Shown here: positions 1 through 8,593 of the stretch, piece by piece | Layout: each line of letters begins with the position of its first letter | Position numbering within the stretch: position 1 is the stretch's first letter | Assembly (NCBI GenBank): GCA_002239105.1 | Contig: MPNQ01000027.1 | Coordinates: forward strand, 1 to 42,342 | DNA: 42,342 nt | From: a marine group bacterium Sva0996 bin134 | Lineage (GTDB): Bacteria; Actinomycetota; Acidimicrobiia; Acidimicrobiales; Bin134 | Direction: 5' to 3' | Translations under genes and position numbers: made by a program | Notes under the pieces: generated by a model | The model's database searches: none | The model's input: only the letters and a program-made list of their open reading frames with translations | What the model was told of the DNA's origin: nothing

Positions 1-746
1 GGCCCCGCCGGCTCGTCGGGTGCCTCCAGCGGCGTGTCCGGCGACTTCCACACCAGATCCAGCGTGTACACCTTGTGGGCGATCTTGTCGCTGGCCATCA
101 CCCAGGCATAATCGTGAGTCTCCGACGACGACGGTCCCCAGCGCTGGAACCAGTGGTACGTCACGAGCTTCACCGTGTTCACCCCCGGTGCCATCAAGAC
201 GCGAGCGCCCTTGCTGGACGGCTGATTGTTGCCTATTCCACGCCAGGGGCACTCGCGACAGTTGGGATGATGAACGGTGTCGCCCTCGACTCCCGCAAAC
301 GCCCACCCAGGAATGCCCGATTCACGTACACCTCTGGCCGCGTTCTGGCCGCTAGCCGCGAACAGGTTCTTGAATATCGCCACGAACCTCACCTCGGTGA
401 GATCGTCGGGCATGTACACCACGTAGTCTTGCCGGTCGGGGCTGAACTTCGGGTAGAAGATGATGTCCGATGTCGTCGCGATGCTCTCGACGGTCACATT
501 GTCGTCGCACATGACAACCTTGATCTTGCCCTTCTCGGCGGTGGCCGCCCGGTCCGCCTTGGGCACACACGTCGGCGTGTACAGCTCCCGGCCGTCGGTG
601 CGGCCTTCTGCGCCAGGGGGATCGGCAAACTGCGGAAACTGAGCCGAAGCCGTGCCAGCGGGCACCAGCAACACCCCCAACACAGCCACCGCCAATACCG
701 CCGAACGGAGATACCGCAACCAGAGGTTAACTGTTGAAGGATTCAT
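1..746 (-). CDS. Secreted protein of unknown function, 3' part beyond the left edge
   Basis: An open frame of 248 codons runs from an ATG at 744-746 to the left edge without a stop, so the C-terminus is missing. The first 35 residues form a classical Sec signal peptide: charged start, hydrophobic stretch AVLAVAVLGVLLVPAG and a TASA cleavage site before QFPQ. The mature part has four cysteines, one pair being CREC near residue 173, and mixed polar/aromatic sequence without a family motif I recognise. The start is preceded by GGGCGGGACC, a weak purine-rich site. It diverges from the acyl-CoA dehydrogenase at 914. Opposite-strand frames over this stretch are less protein-like. The protein is exported, so a cell-surface or extracellular role is likely; nothing more can be said. 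Confidence 0.75.
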   Translation of the reverse strand, partial: MNPSTVNLWLRYLRSAVLAVAVLGVLLVPAGTASAQFPQFADPPGAEGRTDGRELYTPTCVPKADRAATAEKGKIKVVMCDDNVTVESIATTSDIIFYPKFSPDRQDYVVYMPDDLTEVRFVAIFKNLFAASGQNAARGVRESGIPGWAFAGVEGDTVHHPNCRECPWRGIGNNQPSSKGARVLMAPGVNTVKLVTYHWFQRWGPSSSETHDYAWVMASDKIAHKVYTLDLVWKSPDTPLEAPDEPAG

Positions 747-783
747 GGTCCCGCCCTTCAGCTATGTCATACCACACCACAAC

Positions 784-829
784 TGTATACCGGTTATATG
801 TCGATTGAGTGATGGCTGCGTGTATACCG
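784..829. promoter_or_regulatory. Direct repeat TGTATACCG in divergent promoter region
   Basis: TGTATACCG occurs at 784-792 and again at 821-829, 37 bp apart, between the divergent secreted-protein gene and acyl-CoA dehydrogenase gene. The first copy continues into GTTATA. The repeats could be regulator half-sites, or could contain a TATACC-type -10 element. No regulator is encoded next to them, so this is inference only. Confidence 0.3.
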
Positions 830-839
830 ATCGGATGAT

Positions 840-870
840 GGCCGCGATGGGAAGTCCCATTCCCGCGGCC
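840..870. promoter_or_regulatory. Nested inverted repeat upstream of acyl-CoA dehydrogenase
   Basis: GGCCGCG (840-846) pairs with CGCGGCC (864-870). Inside lies the palindrome ATGGGAAGTCCCAT (847-860). The element sits 43 bp upstream of the ATG at 914. It has no following T-run, so a simple intrinsic terminator is unlikely; an operator or a 5' hairpin is possible. Confidence 0.35.
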
Positions 871-901
871 CCATGACAGAGACCACTAGTGGAGGCGCGG
901 G

Positions 902-913
902 TAGGGTCGGAGG
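902..913 (+). promoter_or_regulatory. Putative leaderless -10 box (TAGGGT-N6-ATG)
   Basis: TAGGGT at 902-907 is followed by six bases and the ATG at 914. This spacing fits leaderless transcription, which is common in actinobacteria. GGAGG at 909-913 abuts the ATG directly and is too close to act as a normal Shine-Dalgarno site. Confidence 0.4.
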
Positions 914-2215
914 ATGGCCTGGGATTTTTCTACTGACCCTGAGTTTCAAGATCATCTGGACTGGCTCACCGAGCTGATGCGCACGGATATCGAGCCGCTG
1001 GATCACTATTTCCGGGGCCGGTCGCCGTTCGACAAGACCGACGAGGAGGTGCAGTCGCAGCTGCGCCGCATCCAGGAGAAGGTGAAGGACCGGGGGCTGT
1101 GGGCCTGCCACCTCAAGCCCGAGATGGGGGGCATGGGGTTCGGCCAGGTGCAGTTGGCGCTGATGAACGAGATTTTGGGCCGCTCCTCGTTCGGACCCTC
1201 GGCGTTCGGCAGCCAAGCCCCTGATTCGGGCAATGCCGAGATCTTGGCCCACTACGGCAACGATGAGCAGAAGGAGAAGTACCTCAAGCCGCTTTTGGCC
1301 GGGGAGATCTCCACCTGCTACTCCATGACCGAGCCCCAGGGCGGGTCTGATCCCAACCACTTCACCTGCACCGCCCATCGCGACGGCGACGAGTGGGTGA
1401 TCAACGGGGAGAAGTGGTTCGCCTCCAATTACCCGCGGGCCGAGTTCCTCATCGTCATGCTCATCACCAACCCGGACGTGTCGGTGTATCGGGGATCGTC
1501 GATGATGCTGGTGCCCCACGATGCCCCCGGCTTGGAGCTGGTCCGCAACGTCGGGGTGGGCGGCGAGCGCCGCGGCCACGGCTCCCACAGCTACCTTCGG
1601 TTCAACGAGTGCCGCGTTCCGGCCGAGAACCTCATGGGCGAGGAGGGGGCTGGGTTCAAGATCGCCCAGACCCGCCTGGGCGGGGGCCGGGTACACCACG
1701 CCATGCGCTCGGTGGGCACGGCTAAAAAGGCCTTCGACATGATGTGCGAGCGGGCCCTCAGCCGGGAGACCAAGGGGTCGCTGCTAGCCGAGAAGCAGGC
1801 GGTGCAGCATATGATCGCCGACTCCTGGATCCAGGTCGAGCAGTTCCGCTTGCAGGTGCTGCACGCCGCTTGGCAGATAGACCAGTCGGACACATCCAAG
1901 GCCCGGTTGTACATCGCTGGGGTGAAGGTGGCCACCCCCCGGGTGCTGATGGACGTGGTGTTCCGCTCAATGCAGATCCACGGCTCGCTGGGCATGTCGA
2001 ATGAGACCCCGCTGGCCAACATGTGGATGATGGCCCCCACCTTCGGCGTGGCCGACGGCCCCACCGAGGTCCACAAAGACACCATCGCCAAGCAGGTGCT
2101 GAAGGACTACCGCTCGTCTGAGGGCCTGTTCCCCACCGAGCACCTCCCCGCCAAAATCGAGTGGGCCCAACAAGTGATGGCCGACCGCATCGAAGAGGAG
2201 CTGCTGAACGCCTGA
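914..2215 (+). CDS. Acyl-CoA dehydrogenase family protein (ACAD10/11-like)
   Basis: A 433-residue flavoenzyme of the acyl-CoA dehydrogenase fold, expected to introduce an alpha,beta double bond into an acyl-CoA thioester in the cytosol and pass electrons to ETF. Visible signatures are the middle-domain FAD/substrate loop YSMTEPQGGSDP (about residues 137-148), WVINGEKWFASN after it, and near the C-terminus VADGPTEVHKDTIAKQVL, the DGP-EVH pattern typical of the ACAD10/11 branch rather than the YEGT motif of short/medium-chain enzymes. The length is usual for the family. The N-terminus MAWDFSTDPEF matches the normal start of such proteins. It is transcribed alone and converges on the GMC oxidoreductase gene, 18 bp away. 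The substrate is unknown. Confidence 0.9.
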   Translation: MAWDFSTDPEFQDHLDWLTELMRTDIEPLDHYFRGRSPFDKTDEEVQSQLRRIQEKVKDRGLWACHLKPEMGGMGFGQVQLALMNEILGRSSFGPSAFGSQAPDSGNAEILAHYGNDEQKEKYLKPLLAGEISTCYSMTEPQGGSDPNHFTCTAHRDGDEWVINGEKWFASNYPRAEFLIVMLITNPDVSVYRGSSMMLVPHDAPGLELVRNVGVGGERRGHGSHSYLRFNECRVPAENLMGEEGAGFKIAQTRLGGGRVHHAMRSVGTAKKAFDMMCERALSRETKGSLLAEKQAVQHMIADSWIQVEQFRLQVLHAAWQIDQSDTSKARLYIAGVKVATPRVLMDVVFRSMQIHGSLGMSNETPLANMWMMAPTFGVADGPTEVHKDTIAKQVLKDYRSSEGLFPTEHLPAKIEWAQQVMADRIEEELLNA

Positions 2216-2233
2216 GCTGGACTCCCTGAGAGC

Positions 2234-4000
2234 TCAGCGGGAGAGCAGGTCGGCCACTCGCCAGGAGTTGGCCATTATGGACAGCACGGGGTTGACGCCG
2301 CCGTTGGTGACGTGCAGAGAGGAGTCGGCCACGTAGGTCCGCTCGCAGCCCCACACCTTTCCCTGGGGGTCGACGGCGCCGCCCGAAGGCGCGTCCGACA
2401 TGCGGGCGGTGCCGGCTTGGTGCTGGCCGCCGGACAAAATCTGGAACCCCATGGAGCCCCCGGTCACGTCGTGGGCTCCGGTAGCAGTAATCCACTCCTT
2501 GGCCCGGTCGCCCAGGAACTCCGCGGTGCGGAGGTCCTCCTCGTGCTGAACGCCGAAGAAGCGGGCCACCGGCAGGCCCCACTTGTCTCTCACCTCGGCC
2601 GAAAGGTCCAGTCCGGCCGAGCGGGTGGGGATCTCCTGGATCGGGCCCATGATCATGATCGTGCGACGGTAGGTGTCCCGCAGGGCTTGGCGTGCTGAGG
2701 CCCCCGTCGGACGCCCGTATTCGTCGATCTCACCGGCAGCCTCGGCCGCCCGTTGGTGTTCGGGCCTAAACCACGAACCCATCACCCAGTGCTGCGCCGG
2801 CGACACCGCATACTCGTCGGCGATCATGCCGCCGCCGATGATCCCGTCGTTGTGGTGGCAGTGCTCCCGGGTGGCCATGGCGAGGCCGGGGCCGACACCG
2901 TCGCTGAGCGGGGTGTCGGTGTCGACGTGGCCGTGGGCCAACACGTAGGTGTGGCCCTGAAGGCAACGGCCCACCCAGTCGTTGCCCAGCCCGCTCAACA
3001 TCAGCAGTCGGGCGGTTTCCACCGCCCCCGCGGCCAGCACGATCCGGTCGGCCCGTACCGTGCGCTGGCCTTGCTCGGAGCGCAGTTCCACCTCGCCTCG
3101 GCCGTCGTCCACCCGTACAGCCTGGGAATCGCACAGTATGTGGGCACCGGCCGCGGTGGCCCGGGGGAGCAGGGTGTTGTGGACCCCGTTTTTGGCGTCT
3201 ACCGGACAGGGGTGGCCCACGCACTGGCTGCAACCCGCGCACGCGGGGCGTCCTCCGTAAGGCCGAGAGTTCACCAGCAGGGGAACGGGCGCGGTGGTCC
3301 AGCCCAGGCCAGCGGCGGCCTCGGCCAGCATCTCTCCTCCGCGGTCGGGCGGGAACGGGGGGAGCGGGTAGCCCCGGGACCGGGGTCCGTCGCCGGTGTG
3401 GCCAATAGCGCCGGCCACTCCTACCTCCCACTCCACCAGGTCGTAGTAGGGCTCGAGATCGTCGTAGGTAATCGGCCAGTCGGCCAGGGCCGACCCCTCG
3501 GGGACGCCGTACTCGCTGGCCATGCGGAATGTCTCCGGCGCGAACCGCCATCCTTGGCAGCCGTACAGCCGGGGGCCGCCGCCCAGGACCACGGCGTTGT
3601 TGTGGTAGCGGAAGTCATGGGGCTCGACGGCCTGCTCGCCATCCCCATCCCTGACCGCTCGGGGGTTCCCGACCGGTGTTACGCCTTCGCCGAACCCGAA
3701 CACGGCCGTGCGGTGGTTGCGCACCGGGTCCCAGCCGATTTCTGTTGACTTATAGGGGCGGCCCCGCTCTACCACCAGCACCGAGCATCCGGCCGCGGCC
3801 AGCACGTGGGCGGCCACGCCCCCTCCAGCCCCGCTGCCGATCACTACCGCGTCGTAGTGGTCCCGCACTTCGTCCCACCCGATCACCGGCGGCACGGTGT
3901 CGACCAGTTCCGGCTCGCCGAGGGGGAACCGCTGGTAGCCCAGGTCCTCCCAGCACCCGGAGTCGGGATCGGTCAGCCAGCGCAGCGTCTCCTGGTCCAT
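2234..4000 (-). CDS. GMC-family FAD oxidoreductase
   Basis: A 588-residue glucose-methanol-choline type flavoprotein. The dinucleotide-binding motif VVIGSGAGGG is at about residues 52-61, after an N-terminal extension of about 50 residues. C-terminal hallmarks are HQAGTARM and NGGVNPVLSIMANSWRVADLL, as in gluconate/glucose dehydrogenase large subunits and sugar or alcohol oxidases. A cysteine cluster CAGCSQCVGHPCP near residue 255 is seen in a subgroup of these proteins. It is expected to oxidise an alcohol or sugar hydroxyl. It is second in an operon, with its ATG 4 bp after the stop of the glycoside hydrolase and GAAGG upstream, so a sugar or glycoside product is a reasonable substrate. No gluconate-dehydrogenase subunit 3 or cytochrome partner is visible nearby. 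Confidence 0.85.
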   Translation of the reverse strand: MDQETLRWLTDPDSGCWEDLGYQRFPLGEPELVDTVPPVIGWDEVRDHYDAVVIGSGAGGGVAAHVLAAAGCSVLVVERGRPYKSTEIGWDPVRNHRTAVFGFGEGVTPVGNPRAVRDGDGEQAVEPHDFRYHNNAVVLGGGPRLYGCQGWRFAPETFRMASEYGVPEGSALADWPITYDDLEPYYDLVEWEVGVAGAIGHTGDGPRSRGYPLPPFPPDRGGEMLAEAAAGLGWTTAPVPLLVNSRPYGGRPACAGCSQCVGHPCPVDAKNGVHNTLLPRATAAGAHILCDSQAVRVDDGRGEVELRSEQGQRTVRADRIVLAAGAVETARLLMLSGLGNDWVGRCLQGHTYVLAHGHVDTDTPLSDGVGPGLAMATREHCHHNDGIIGGGMIADEYAVSPAQHWVMGSWFRPEHQRAAEAAGEIDEYGRPTGASARQALRDTYRRTIMIMGPIQEIPTRSAGLDLSAEVRDKWGLPVARFFGVQHEEDLRTAEFLGDRAKEWITATGAHDVTGGSMGFQILSGGQHQAGTARMSDAPSGGAVDPQGKVWGCERTYVADSSLHVTNGGVNPVLSIMANSWRVADLLSR

Positions 4001-4004
4001 ACGA

Positions 4005-6488
4005 TCAGCCTTCGGTCACGGTGAGGCGGCAGGTTGCGGGAGCCAGGCCATCGGCGGTGAAGGTGAGGTCGACGGCTCCCGGGCCGGTGGGGCGGATCAC
4101 GGCCAGAGCTTGGCCGTCGTAGGTGGTGCAGGTGGGGGATCCGAAGGGCTCGGTGGACATGTGGTCGGCGCTGGCGAAGCCCTGAACCATTCCTGGGCCC
4201 TCCACGGTGACCTCAACGGGCCGATTGGCACCTGGGTTCACGATGCCGTCGGCGTCAACTAGGCGCACGGCAACGTAGGCCAGGTCGGTGTCACCCGCGG
4301 AGATCTCGGTGCGGTCGGGTTCGGCCACCAGACTCAGCGGGCCAATGGCGGTTTGCAAGGTAGTTCGGGCCGTTTCCTGGCCGTTGGCGTAGGCGATGGC
4401 CACCAGCTCGCCAGGCTCATAGGCCGCCGTGAACTTGGTGCGGAATTCATCGGTGGGCTGGCGGCCTATGGACTGGCCGTTGAGCACCAGCTCCACCTCG
4501 TCGTCGGCCGAGTACACCTCAATGTCCACGGTGGTGGCCTCGTGTCCGTCCCACGACCAGCTGTCGAGGCCGTCGCTCCACGACCACGGGCCGGAGTAGG
4601 CGATCTGCTTGTGGGCGTGGGCCGGCCGCTGCACCGCGATGAAGGGCTCTTGGCGCAGGCCGAAGACGATCTCACGGTAATAGGAGGCCGGACGCCGATC
4701 ACCGGTGATGTGGATGTCGCCCGTGTGGGCCACGAGCCAGGGAAACGGTGCGACCACACCGGGAACGCCCGCGTCCACTGGGTCTTCGTCGTCGTAGCCG
4801 ATGCGTCCGATGCCCACCTCGCCCAGGTAGTCCCAGCCGGTCCAGGTGAAGTCGCCGATCAGATGGGGATGGGCGCAGATGACCGGCCAGTCCCGGCCCA
4901 GGTCGGTGACGTTGGTCTCGGAACCGACGATCACCCGGTTGGGGAACAGCTCATGGTCGATGAGGTAGCGGTTGGAGACGTAGTTGTAGCCCACCACATC
5001 GAGCGAGGCGCTCACCTCCTCGAGTCCCTCCGCGATGATCGGGGACTGCATCACCTGATCCTTCACCATGGCCCACATGGCCATCTGGGTGTTGACTCCT
5101 TGTGACTCGGCCTCTTCCGCGGGGGGCGGCGCGGCCTCGTCGGAGGAGTCAGGGGCTTCCATCAGCCCGAGGATTTCGGGAATCTTGGCGATCAGCCCCC
5201 TTATGGCCAGCATCGGCTGGACGCCGGTGGTTACGTAGCGGTGGGGGTCGAGCGAGCGAACGTGCTCGGCGATGTCGCGGGCTCGGGCAGCGCCGAGGGG
5301 CGAGCCGACCTCGGGGATCTCGTTGCCGGTGGAGTAGAGCACCACGCTGGGATGGTTGCGGTCTTTGCGCACCAGGGTGGCCACGTCGCTGCGCCATCGC
5401 TCCTCGAACCGCAGGGCGAAGTCGTGGTTCACCTTGTTCTCGGTCCACATGTCCCAGGTCTCGTCCATCACGATCACCCCTAGGCGGTCGCAGGCATCGA
5501 GCATGGCCCGGCTCATCGGGTTGTGGGCACTGCGTAAAGAGTTGAACCCGGCAGCTTTGAGCAGCTCCACCCGCCGCTCCTCGGCCCGGCTGATGGTGGC
5601 CGCGCCGATGGGCCCGTTGTCGTGGTGGACGCAGGCGCCCCGGAGCTTCACCGTCTCGCCGTTGATGCGCAGACCGTGGGCGGGGTCGAGCTGGAGCGAC
5701 CGGATGCCGAAGGCGGTGACGTCGGAGTCCAACTCAGAGCCGGCTTCGGCCAGAGTGGTGGTACAGGAATACAGGTGGGGCTGGTCGGAGCTCCAACGGG
5801 CCGGATTGGCCACCGCCAGCCGCTGGCGGGCTATGGCCGAAGTGTGGGGGCGCAGGGTCACGGGGATATCGCCTGAGGCCACCGCCTCTCCGGCGGGGCC
5901 GTTCACCGTGCAGGCCACGCGCACCGTCACCGTGTGGGCGGTGTCGTTTTGCACCTCGGCGGCCACCTCCACCACTGCGCCGTGGTCGTCGATCTCCGGG
6001 GTGGTGACCCACACCCCGTCGATGGTCAGGTGTACAGCGTTCTGCACCCACAGGTGGACGGGGCGGTAGATGCCCGCGCCGGAATACCACCGGGAATCCT
6101 CACCAGCGCGGCAATCGACTTTGATGGTGTTCTCCTCGCCGTAGCGCAGGAACGGGTCGAGGTCGACGATGAACTCGGCGTAGCCATTGGGCTCGGAGGC
6201 GGCGATGTCGTCATTCACGTAGACCATGGCGTCGCGGTACACGCCCTCGAACTGAAGGGCGACCCTGCGGTCGCGCCACTCGCCGGGGACTTCAAACGAC
6301 TTGGTGTACTCCCACACCCCGCCGGGGAAGTAGCCGATGTCGTGAGAGGCGGTGGGATCCCGTTGGGAGGCGATCATGGCGTCGTGGGGCAGCGTCACCG
6401 GCTCGGGCGTGCTCTTTGCCCCCGTCAACTCCGAGAACGGGTTTTGCTTGGGTCGCACTGCCCAGCCCGCGTTGAACGACGATCTCAT
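4005..6488 (-). CDS. Glycoside hydrolase family 2 (beta-galactosidase/glucuronidase-like)
   Basis: An 827-residue GH2 enzyme, retaining, hydrolysing a beta-glycoside. Domains in order are an N-terminal jelly roll (about 25-160, containing YFPGGVWEY and WYSGAGIYRPVHLWV), an Ig-like domain, a TIM barrel (about 270-560), a DUF4982-like domain (VDIEVYSADDEVELVLNG) and a final beta-rich domain. The acid/base glutamate is in YSTGNEIPE and the likely nucleophile in VIVGSETN. I see no signal peptide, so it appears cytosolic. The ATG at 6486-6488 has GGAGG 5 bp upstream; a longer in-frame extension to 6611 would overlap the divergent Gfo/Idh/MocA gene and is rejected. It leads the operon with the GMC oxidoreductase. 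The exact sugar is unknown. Confidence 0.88.
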   Translation of the reverse strand: MRSSFNAGWAVRPKQNPFSELTGAKSTPEPVTLPHDAMIASQRDPTASHDIGYFPGGVWEYTKSFEVPGEWRDRRVALQFEGVYRDAMVYVNDDIAASEPNGYAEFIVDLDPFLRYGEENTIKVDCRAGEDSRWYSGAGIYRPVHLWVQNAVHLTIDGVWVTTPEIDDHGAVVEVAAEVQNDTAHTVTVRVACTVNGPAGEAVASGDIPVTLRPHTSAIARQRLAVANPARWSSDQPHLYSCTTTLAEAGSELDSDVTAFGIRSLQLDPAHGLRINGETVKLRGACVHHDNGPIGAATISRAEERRVELLKAAGFNSLRSAHNPMSRAMLDACDRLGVIVMDETWDMWTENKVNHDFALRFEERWRSDVATLVRKDRNHPSVVLYSTGNEIPEVGSPLGAARARDIAEHVRSLDPHRYVTTGVQPMLAIRGLIAKIPEILGLMEAPDSSDEAAPPPAEEAESQGVNTQMAMWAMVKDQVMQSPIIAEGLEEVSASLDVVGYNYVSNRYLIDHELFPNRVIVGSETNVTDLGRDWPVICAHPHLIGDFTWTGWDYLGEVGIGRIGYDDEDPVDAGVPGVVAPFPWLVAHTGDIHITGDRRPASYYREIVFGLRQEPFIAVQRPAHAHKQIAYSGPWSWSDGLDSWSWDGHEATTVDIEVYSADDEVELVLNGQSIGRQPTDEFRTKFTAAYEPGELVAIAYANGQETARTTLQTAIGPLSLVAEPDRTEISAGDTDLAYVAVRLVDADGIVNPGANRPVEVTVEGPGMVQGFASADHMSTEPFGSPTCTTYDGQALAVIRPTGPGAVDLTFTADGLAPATCRLTVTEG

Positions 6489-6543
6489 CGGCACCTCCAG
6501 CGCCACACAGTAGGGGAATGGCTTTCCGCAGCCCTTGTCGCGG

Positions 6544-6555
6544 TAGCGTCCGGCC
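6544..6555 (+). promoter_or_regulatory. Putative leaderless -10 box (TAGCGT-N6-ATG)
   Basis: TAGCGT at 6544-6549 lies exactly six bases before the ATG at 6556, and no Shine-Dalgarno sequence is present. The spacing matches that at 902, 22079, 27832 and 34229 in this window. Confidence 0.45.
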
Positions 6556-7530
6556 ATGACCGTTCGATGGGGAATTGCCGGGCCAGGGGGCATTGCCGTT
6601 GGGTTTGCCAACGGGCTCCAATTGCTGGACGACGCCGAGATCTACGCCGTTGGGTCGCGCTCGGCCGATCGGGCGCAGGACTTCGCCGCCAAATACGGGG
6701 CTCCGGCGGCCTACGGAAGCTATGAGGACCTGGCCGCCGATCCAAACGTGGACGCGGTGTATGTGGCCACCCCCCAGTCCCGCCACGAGCAGGACACGCT
6801 GATGTTCCTGGAAGCGGGCAAGCCGGTGTTGTGCGAGAAGCCCTTTGCCCTCAACCAGGCCCAGAGCCAGCGGATGATCGATGCCGCTCGGGAGCGGGGG
6901 CTGCTGTTGATGGAGGCCATGTGGAGCCGCTTTCTTCCCGCCTATCGGGTATTGGCCGAATTGCTGGCCGAGCAGGCCATAGGCCAGCCCCAACTGGTGG
7001 AGGCCGATTTCGGATTCCACCAGCCGTTCGATCCCGACCATCGGCTGTACGACCTCGAGCGGGGCGGCGGCGGGCTCCTCGACCTGGGGGTTTACCCCGT
7101 TCAGTTCGCCTCGTTGGTACTCGGTGCGCCGACCAGCGTGGCGGCCCAGGGCCGGATCGGCGAGACCGGGGTGGACGAGCAGGTGGCTGCCGTTCTCGGC
7201 CACGCCGGTGGTGAGCTCGCGGTGGTGAAGGCGGCGATAGCCACCAACCTGGGCTGCACCGCCCGCATCGCCGGCACCGAGGGCACCATCGAGATCCCCG
7301 CGTTCATGCACTGCCCGGGGTCGCTCACGGTCGTGCGAGGCTTTGACCGGGAAGAGATCGACGGCTCCTGGGAGGGCGACGGCCTCCGCTTCCAAGTGGA
7401 GGAGTTCCACCGCTGCCTGGCTGCTGGCGAACTGGAGAGTCCGGTGATCTCCCACGCCGAGACCCTTTCGATCATGGGCACCCTCGACCAGATCCGCGAT
7501 CAGATCGGCCTGCGCTTTCCTGGGGAGTGA
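6556..7530 (+). CDS. Gfo/Idh/MocA family oxidoreductase
   Basis: A 324-residue NAD(P)-dependent dehydrogenase. The Rossmann motif WGIAGPGGIA is at residues 5-14. The catalytic-domain signature CEKPFALN (about 94-101) carries the Glu-Lys-Pro of the family, and GGGGLLDLGVYPVQF follows in the C-terminal sheet domain. The sequence resembles the trans-1,2-dihydrobenzene-1,2-diol/D-xylose dehydrogenase branch. It diverges from the GH2 gene across 67 bp, so sugar or glycoside-product oxidation is the likely context: a GH2 enzyme releases the sugar, and Gfo/Idh/MocA and GMC enzymes oxidise it. This grouping is inference. The length is normal. Confidence 0.88.
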   Translation: MTVRWGIAGPGGIAVGFANGLQLLDDAEIYAVGSRSADRAQDFAAKYGAPAAYGSYEDLAADPNVDAVYVATPQSRHEQDTLMFLEAGKPVLCEKPFALNQAQSQRMIDAARERGLLLMEAMWSRFLPAYRVLAELLAEQAIGQPQLVEADFGFHQPFDPDHRLYDLERGGGGLLDLGVYPVQFASLVLGAPTSVAAQGRIGETGVDEQVAAVLGHAGGELAVVKAAIATNLGCTARIAGTEGTIEIPAFMHCPGSLTVVRGFDREEIDGSWEGDGLRFQVEEFHRCLAAGELESPVISHAETLSIMGTLDQIRDQIGLRFPGE

Positions 7531-7558
7531 GACTCTGAGTTCCCCTGCTGGCGGGAGG

Positions 7559-8578
7559 CTATTTGATGGCGATGGGGTTGAGGGGCGAGCCCACCGCGCC
7601 GGGGATGTTGAGCGGCGGGGCGACCAGCATGAACTCGTAGCGGCCGTCGTCGGCGCAGTCGGCGGCCAGTTCGTCGAGCACCCAGAACTCGCCCAGCGGC
7701 AGCCCCCGGTCCACCAGCGCTCCGCAGTGGACGGGGTGCTTTCGGGCCTCGGGGTCTTCGGGCACCAGCACCTCGACGCCGATGGTGTCGGAGGCCACCG
7801 CGGAGATGTCATTGCGATCGCACCAGTTGAGCGCGTCCACTCCGAAACCCGGCGAGCCGCCGAAGTACTCCCCCTGCTGGTCGGGGGTGAAGGCCGGGTC
7901 CCACAAGGCCATGTAGCCGGTGCGGATCAAGGCGATGTCGCCGGGCTCCACGGTGGTCCCTTGGTGCTCTAAGCAGCGATCCAGCATGGCTGTGTCGATG
8001 ACGGTGGCTGGCGCCAGCGGGTCGCGGCCCTCGAAGCGGGGCAGATCTAGCAGCACGGCTCGGCCAACGAAACTCTCGCGGTGGTTCTCGATGCCCAGCA
8101 CCGATGCGCCTCCGTAGGCGGTTACGTTGCCCGCCCAGTAGCCGTTGTACATCGTGTCCCGGTAGATCACGTGGGCGAAACCGTCCCACTGGGTGGAGCC
8201 CTGGAGGGGCATCTGGAACATGTCGTCGTTCCACTGGAAATCGGGGTCGGCGGCGCTATAGGGGGATCCAACCACCTGGTCGGACCCGGACATCAAGAAC
8301 CAGTGCAGCGGTGCCGGGCGGGTATGGAACCGGGGGCCTTCGGCGTCGATGGGCAGGGCCAGGGAGAACACCTTGCCCGACTGCACCAGCGAAGCGGCCC
8401 GAACCCGCTGGTCAGGGCCGATGAGGTTCTGGGTGCCGCGCTGATCGTCGCGGCCCCAACGCCCCCAGTTATGGTGCCCGTCGGGCACATAGCCGTCCAC
8501 CACCTTGCCGTTGTCGTCCACGGTGTAGTCGGGGGCTGTCCAGTGCTTGGCGTAGCTGGCGTAGTCGTCTCGACCCAT
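7559..8578 (-). CDS. Putative cyclase / kynurenine-formamidase-like hydrolase
   Basis: A 339-residue member of the metal-dependent cyclase family (PF04199). The family HxGTHxDxxxH motif is present in the variant form STQWDGFAHV at about residues 130-139, as in longer actinobacterial members. DIALIRTGY and GVEVLVPED are also typical. Characterised relatives hydrolyse amides or ring lactams; the role here is probably a hydrolytic ring-opening or lactone step. It is the last gene of the six-gene minus-strand operon starting at 13615. A strong AGGAGG lies 5 bp before its ATG. Confidence 0.82.
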   Translation of the reverse strand: MGRDDYASYAKHWTAPDYTVDDNGKVVDGYVPDGHHNWGRWGRDDQRGTQNLIGPDQRVRAASLVQSGKVFSLALPIDAEGPRFHTRPAPLHWFLMSGSDQVVGSPYSAADPDFQWNDDMFQMPLQGSTQWDGFAHVIYRDTMYNGYWAGNVTAYGGASVLGIENHRESFVGRAVLLDLPRFEGRDPLAPATVIDTAMLDRCLEHQGTTVEPGDIALIRTGYMALWDPAFTPDQQGEYFGGSPGFGVDALNWCDRNDISAVASDTIGVEVLVPEDPEARKHPVHCGALVDRGLPLGEFWVLDELAADCADDGRYEFMLVAPPLNIPGAVGSPLNPIAIK

Positions 8579-8593
8579 GAGTCCTCCTAGTGG

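Noticed and set aside
6489..6611. N-terminal extension of the GH2 gene
   Set aside because: It overlaps the divergent oxidoreductase, and a strong ribosome site marks the ATG at 6488.
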